NCBI GenBank assembly: GCA_002336405.1
Contig: DDEJ01000140.1
Span: forward strand, 21,506 to 32,325
Reading direction: 5' to 3'
Source of the DNA: Rhodobacteraceae bacterium UBA1957
GTDB taxonomy: Bacteria > Pseudomonadota > Alphaproteobacteria > Rhodobacterales > Rhodobacteraceae
Length of the DNA stretch: 10,820 nucleotides
Positions 7,113-10,820 of this stretch are shown here, piece after piece. Within the stretch, counting starts at the first letter, position 1, and every line of letters starts with the position of its first letter. The notes under the pieces are model-generated. The model did no database searches and had not been told where the DNA came from. It saw only the letters and a list, made by a program, of their open reading frames with translations. The position numbers were made by a program, and so were the translations under genes.

Positions 7113-7120
7113 CCTCCTTT
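7113..7120 (-). promoter_or_regulatory. Perfect Shine-Dalgarno-like AAAGGAGG in the parE leader
   Basis: This is the strongest anti-16S match in the window, yet it is 101 bases from the parE start and serves no long gene. It may serve the 23-codon frame or act as a standby ribosome site in the parE leader. Confidence 0.35.
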
Positions 7121-7177
7121 GATTTGTATAAGGATGCAGGGCAGAGTGCCTTGAGGGTTGTTCTAAGGCCTTTTTTT

Positions 7178-7206
7178 GGGCATGGCTGGTCTAGTTAGGT
7201 AATTTT
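7178..7206 (+). promoter_or_regulatory. Weak candidate promoter for the MATE gene
   Basis: In the divergent gap a TTGGGC box is followed after 17 bases by GTAATT, about 24 bases before the TTG start. The match to sigma-70 boxes is partial. Just before it the self-complementary AAGGCCTT runs into a T-tract, which is the other visible structure in this gap. Confidence 0.2.
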
Positions 7207-7229
7207 GTTTTTTAGAGTGAGCCGTTTCT

Positions 7230-8582
7230 TTGTCGTTGACCGTCTCCTACCAACAGCATTTTCGTGCGATTATGCGCCTTGGCTTGCCATTGATTGGCGG
7301 TCATCTGGCACATTTTTCGATCGGGATGACCGATACGGTGATGATGGGCTGGCATTCGGTCGCGGGTTTGGCAGCCTTGGTGCTTGGCAGTACTATGTTT
7401 TTTGTTCTGTTTATTTTGGGGGCAGGATTTTCTGCGGCGATTATGCCGCTGGTTGCCAGTGCCGAGGCACAGGGTGATCAACTGCGTGTCCGGCGCGTGA
7501 CCCGAATGGGGTTCTGGCTCAGCGCGTTGTACGGGCTTGTGGTGTTGCCGGCCTTTTGGTGGTCTTCCCCCCTGTTACAAGCCTTTGGTCAACAGCTGTC
7601 GCTGGCCGAAGAGGTGCAGCGTTATTTACGGATCGCTGGATTTGCGATTGTCCCGGCGCTGTTGATGATGGTGGTTAAATCCTATTTGGCAGCGCTGGAA
7701 AAGACCCAAGTGGTCCTGTGGATCACCGTAGGGGGCGTTGGGCTGAACGCTGTGTTGAACTATGCGCTGATTTTTGGTCATTGGGGGGCGCCTGCGATGG
7801 GCATTCAGGGCGCCGCTGTAGCCTCATTGTTGGTCAATCTTGGGCTGTTCTTTGGCGTTGTGTTTTACGCTTCCAAAACTTCGGCAGAGCACGCATTGTT
7901 TCATCGGCTCTGGCGGCTGGACTGGGATGTGTTTGGGGCTGTTGCCCGTATGGGGGTGCCTGTCGGTCTGACCAGTTTGGCCGAATCCGGTTTGTTTGCA
8001 GCCTCGACGATTATGATGGGATGGCTGGGGACGGTGCCGCTGGCGGCTCATGGGATCGCCATACAACTCACGGCCGCTACATTCATGATCCACCTTGGGT
8101 TGAGCAATGCCGCAACAATCCGGGCGGGAAATGCGCTGGGCCGGCGCGATGAGGGGCATCTGCGCCGGGGTGCATGGGCGGTGACCGCTGTGGCGATGGC
8201 GGTGGTCGCAGTGACAATCTATGCGTTTTTGGCGCACCCCCATACGCTGATCGGATTGTTTTTGGATGTCAATGACGGGGACCGCGACCTTATTTTACAA
8301 ACTGGGGCCACGCTTTTGGCGGTGGCGGCGCTGTTTCAGTTGGTCGATTCTGTGCAGGCTATGGCGCTGGGCCTGTTGCGGGGGGTTCATGATGCCGGAG
8401 CGCCTATGGTGATTGCGGGGGTAAGTTATTGGATGATTGGTATTCCAGCCGCCTATTACATGGGATTTGTTCTGCAGTGGCAGGGCGTCGGGGTCTGGAT
8501 GGGGTTGGTGGTCGGTTTGGCAGTTGCTGCGGGTTTGCTTATGGCACGTTTCTGGATCTGGTCTTGCAAGATTGAGCTCTGA
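7230..8582 (+). CDS. MATE family efflux transporter
   Basis: A 450-residue polytopic inner-membrane protein of the multidrug and toxic compound extrusion family, with about twelve hydrophobic spans in two halves. It probably exports cationic drugs or metabolites in exchange for Na+ or H+. The first span carries HFSIGMTDTVMMGWHS (29-44), including a membrane Asp35 of the kind used for cation coupling. The second half has the matching MGVPVGLTSLAESGLFAAST block and the family-typical RAGNALGRRDEGHLRR loop. Length is normal (440-460). The start is TTG at 7230, which gives the expected short N-terminus before span one. The upstream Shine-Dalgarno is poor (GAGTGAG, 8 bases away), and the next in-frame ATG at 7272 would cut into the first span region. 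The gene is divergent from parE and convergent with the aspartate aminotransferase. Substrate cannot be inferred; NorM is the best-known relative. Confidence 0.92.
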   Translation: MSLTVSYQQHFRAIMRLGLPLIGGHLAHFSIGMTDTVMMGWHSVAGLAALVLGSTMFFVLFILGAGFSAAIMPLVASAEAQGDQLRVRRVTRMGFWLSALYGLVVLPAFWWSSPLLQAFGQQLSLAEEVQRYLRIAGFAIVPALLMMVVKSYLAALEKTQVVLWITVGGVGLNAVLNYALIFGHWGAPAMGIQGAAVASLLVNLGLFFGVVFYASKTSAEHALFHRLWRLDWDVFGAVARMGVPVGLTSLAESGLFAASTIMMGWLGTVPLAAHGIAIQLTAATFMIHLGLSNAATIRAGNALGRRDEGHLRRGAWAVTAVAMAVVAVTIYAFLAHPHTLIGLFLDVNDGDRDLILQTGATLLAVAALFQLVDSVQAMALGLLRGVHDAGAPMVIAGVSYWMIGIPAAYYMGFVLQWQGVGVWMGLVVGLAVAAGLLMARFWIWSCKIEL

Positions 8583-8713
8583 CACATACCCACGCAGTGC
8601 CACGTTTGGGTCCGCGCTTAAGTCCTCTCATGTCTGCACGGTGGCATAACTGACCTGCGAACAACGCCCCTGAAAATAAGGCCAAAGATCAGATCAATAT
8701 GTGACTGTTCTCG
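8583..8713. other. Convergent intergenic gap, no clear terminator
   Basis: 131 bases lie between the stops of the MATE and aspartate aminotransferase genes. TGCCAC (8598-8603) is complementary to GTGGCA (8641-8646), flanked by CAG and CTG, but the loop is 37 bases and no T-tract follows. I see no gene and no strong terminator. Confidence 0.4.
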
Positions 8714-10394
<1,681 letters not shown>

Positions 10395-10402
<8 letters not shown>

Positions 10403-10658
10403 ACTGCTGGAGCATCGGGTCAAAAGATTGAAAATGCGATCGATGCGCAGAGGTATCAAAGAGATGGACCTCATCCTTTCAGCCTTTGCCGATAGTCATC
10501 TTGAAAAGATGACGGAAGCCGATTTAACCTTGTACGATGCGATGCTGTCTGAAAATGATCATGATCTGTATCAATGGGTTACCGGCCAAAACGCCGCGCC
10601 CGAGCGGTTTTCTGCGATGATTGCAAGGGTCGCGACAACATTACATAAAATCGAATAG
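10395..10658 (+). CDS. sdhE: FAD assembly factor SdhE (succinate dehydrogenase assembly factor 2)
   Basis: An 87-residue protein of the SdhE/Sdh5 family, which promotes covalent attachment of FAD to the flavoprotein subunit SdhA of succinate dehydrogenase (and to FrdA of fumarate reductase where present). The functional RGxxE motif is present as RGIKE at 19-23, inside MRRGIKEMDLILSAFAD. The second family block is LTLYDAMLSENDHDLYQWVTG near residues 44-64. Length fits the family (80-95). ATG 10395 is preferred over GTG 10386 because it forms the ATGGGTGA overlap with the stop of the XRE gene and gives a normal N-terminus. Its own Shine-Dalgarno is weak (AGAG at 10383-10386), consistent with coupling to the regulator. 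No sdh structural gene is in the window, which is common because sdhE is often unlinked from the sdh operon in alphaproteobacteria. Confidence 0.93.
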
Positions 10659-10659
10659 T

Positions 10660-10687
10660 CTGCATTTTAGCTAACGAAAAGCGCAGT
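10660..10687 (+). terminator. Weak bulged hairpin after sdhE
   Basis: CTGC (10660-10663) pairs with GCAG (10684-10687), and an inner TTTT pairs with AAAA around an 8-base loop, with small bulges. Only TTTAACC follows, so termination would be weak at best. Confidence 0.2.
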
Positions 10688-10693
10688 TTAACC

Positions 10694-10699
10694 TATTAT
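10694..10699 (+). promoter_or_regulatory. Candidate -10 box for the right-edge gene
   Basis: TATTAT matches the sigma-70 -10 consensus in 5 of 6 positions and lies 49 bases before the ATG at 10749. The box 17 bases upstream (CTAACG) is a poor -35. It suggests the edge gene has its own promoter rather than depending only on the XRE-sdhE unit. Confidence 0.3.
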
Positions 10700-10748
10700 T
10701 GGTGATTTTATTCCAGTTTCCCAAGTAGAGATTTTGTTGGAGATTGAA

Positions 10749-10820
10749 ATGACAATTCACCCTGCGCTGGATAGCGGCATTAAGCTTGGGTTTGCTGAAA
10801 GCTACCTGGAGGCGTTAGCG
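10749..10820 (+). CDS. Partial gene, Gfa-like N-terminus (S-(hydroxymethyl)glutathione synthase)
   Basis: An ATG at 10749 with GGAG (10739-10742) at 6-base spacing opens a frame that continues off the window (24 codons seen). The residues MTIHPALDSGIK closely resemble the conserved start of Gfa proteins (IHPAVDNGIK in members I recall). Gfa is the zinc enzyme proposed to speed condensation of formaldehyde with glutathione ahead of GSH-dependent formaldehyde dehydrogenase. After that the frame reads LGFAESYLEALA, where Gfa proteins have a GGTL block. The -1 frame at the end gives PGGVS, close to that block, so a frameshift is possible. If the identity is right it would be gfa; none of the zinc-binding cysteines fall inside the window, so the name is tentative. 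Confidence 0.5.
   Translation, partial: MTIHPALDSGIKLGFAESYLEALA

Overview
The window looks like ordinary core chromosome of an alphaproteobacterium, most likely a marine Rhodobacteraceae (Roseobacter-group) member. This is inferred from protein character: a single LolC/E-type permease paired with LolD, ParE, SdhE, an AspC of the prokaryotic Ib class, and a Gfa-like N-terminus at the right edge. GC content is moderate. I see no rRNA, tRNA, CRISPR array, insertion sequence, phage gene or toxin-antitoxin pair, and no evidence of a large new system.

Left part (1-4335). A HisC-type PLP aminotransferase is on the minus strand. It diverges across about 200 bp from a tight plus-strand cluster: a LolC/E-family permease with a TTG start, then lolD overlapping it by 8 bp, then an Ldh2/malate-lactate dehydrogenase family enzyme one base after lolD. 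The first two genes should form the inner-membrane ABC machine that releases lipoproteins towards the outer membrane. The dehydrogenase is an unrelated metabolic passenger, and its family SHG signature reads ICG. At the far left edge are three 12-nt-spaced repeats and the ambiguous edge of a neighbouring gene.

Middle (4336-8713). parE (topoisomerase IV subunit B) is on the minus strand, followed downstream by a small YdcZ/DUF606-type DMT membrane protein. parE diverges from a MATE-family multidrug/metabolite efflux transporter, also with a TTG start. The parE-MATE gap holds an AAAGGAGG element and a 23-codon reading frame upstream of parE.

Right part (8714-10820). A class Ib aspartate aminotransferase (minus) diverges from a two-gene plus-strand unit: an XRE-family regulator whose end overlaps the start of sdhE (flavinylation factor for succinate dehydrogenase) by 8 bp. 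The 84-bp divergent gap contains alternating GGGT/ACCC arms that look like an operator. The window ends 72 bases into a gene whose first residues resemble Gfa (S-(hydroxymethyl)glutathione synthase), possibly with a frameshift near the edge.

The most useful points for a second look are the ICG substitution in the dehydrogenase, the XRE-sdhE coupling with its operator-like repeat, the small reading frame before parE, and the possibly frameshifted gfa start.
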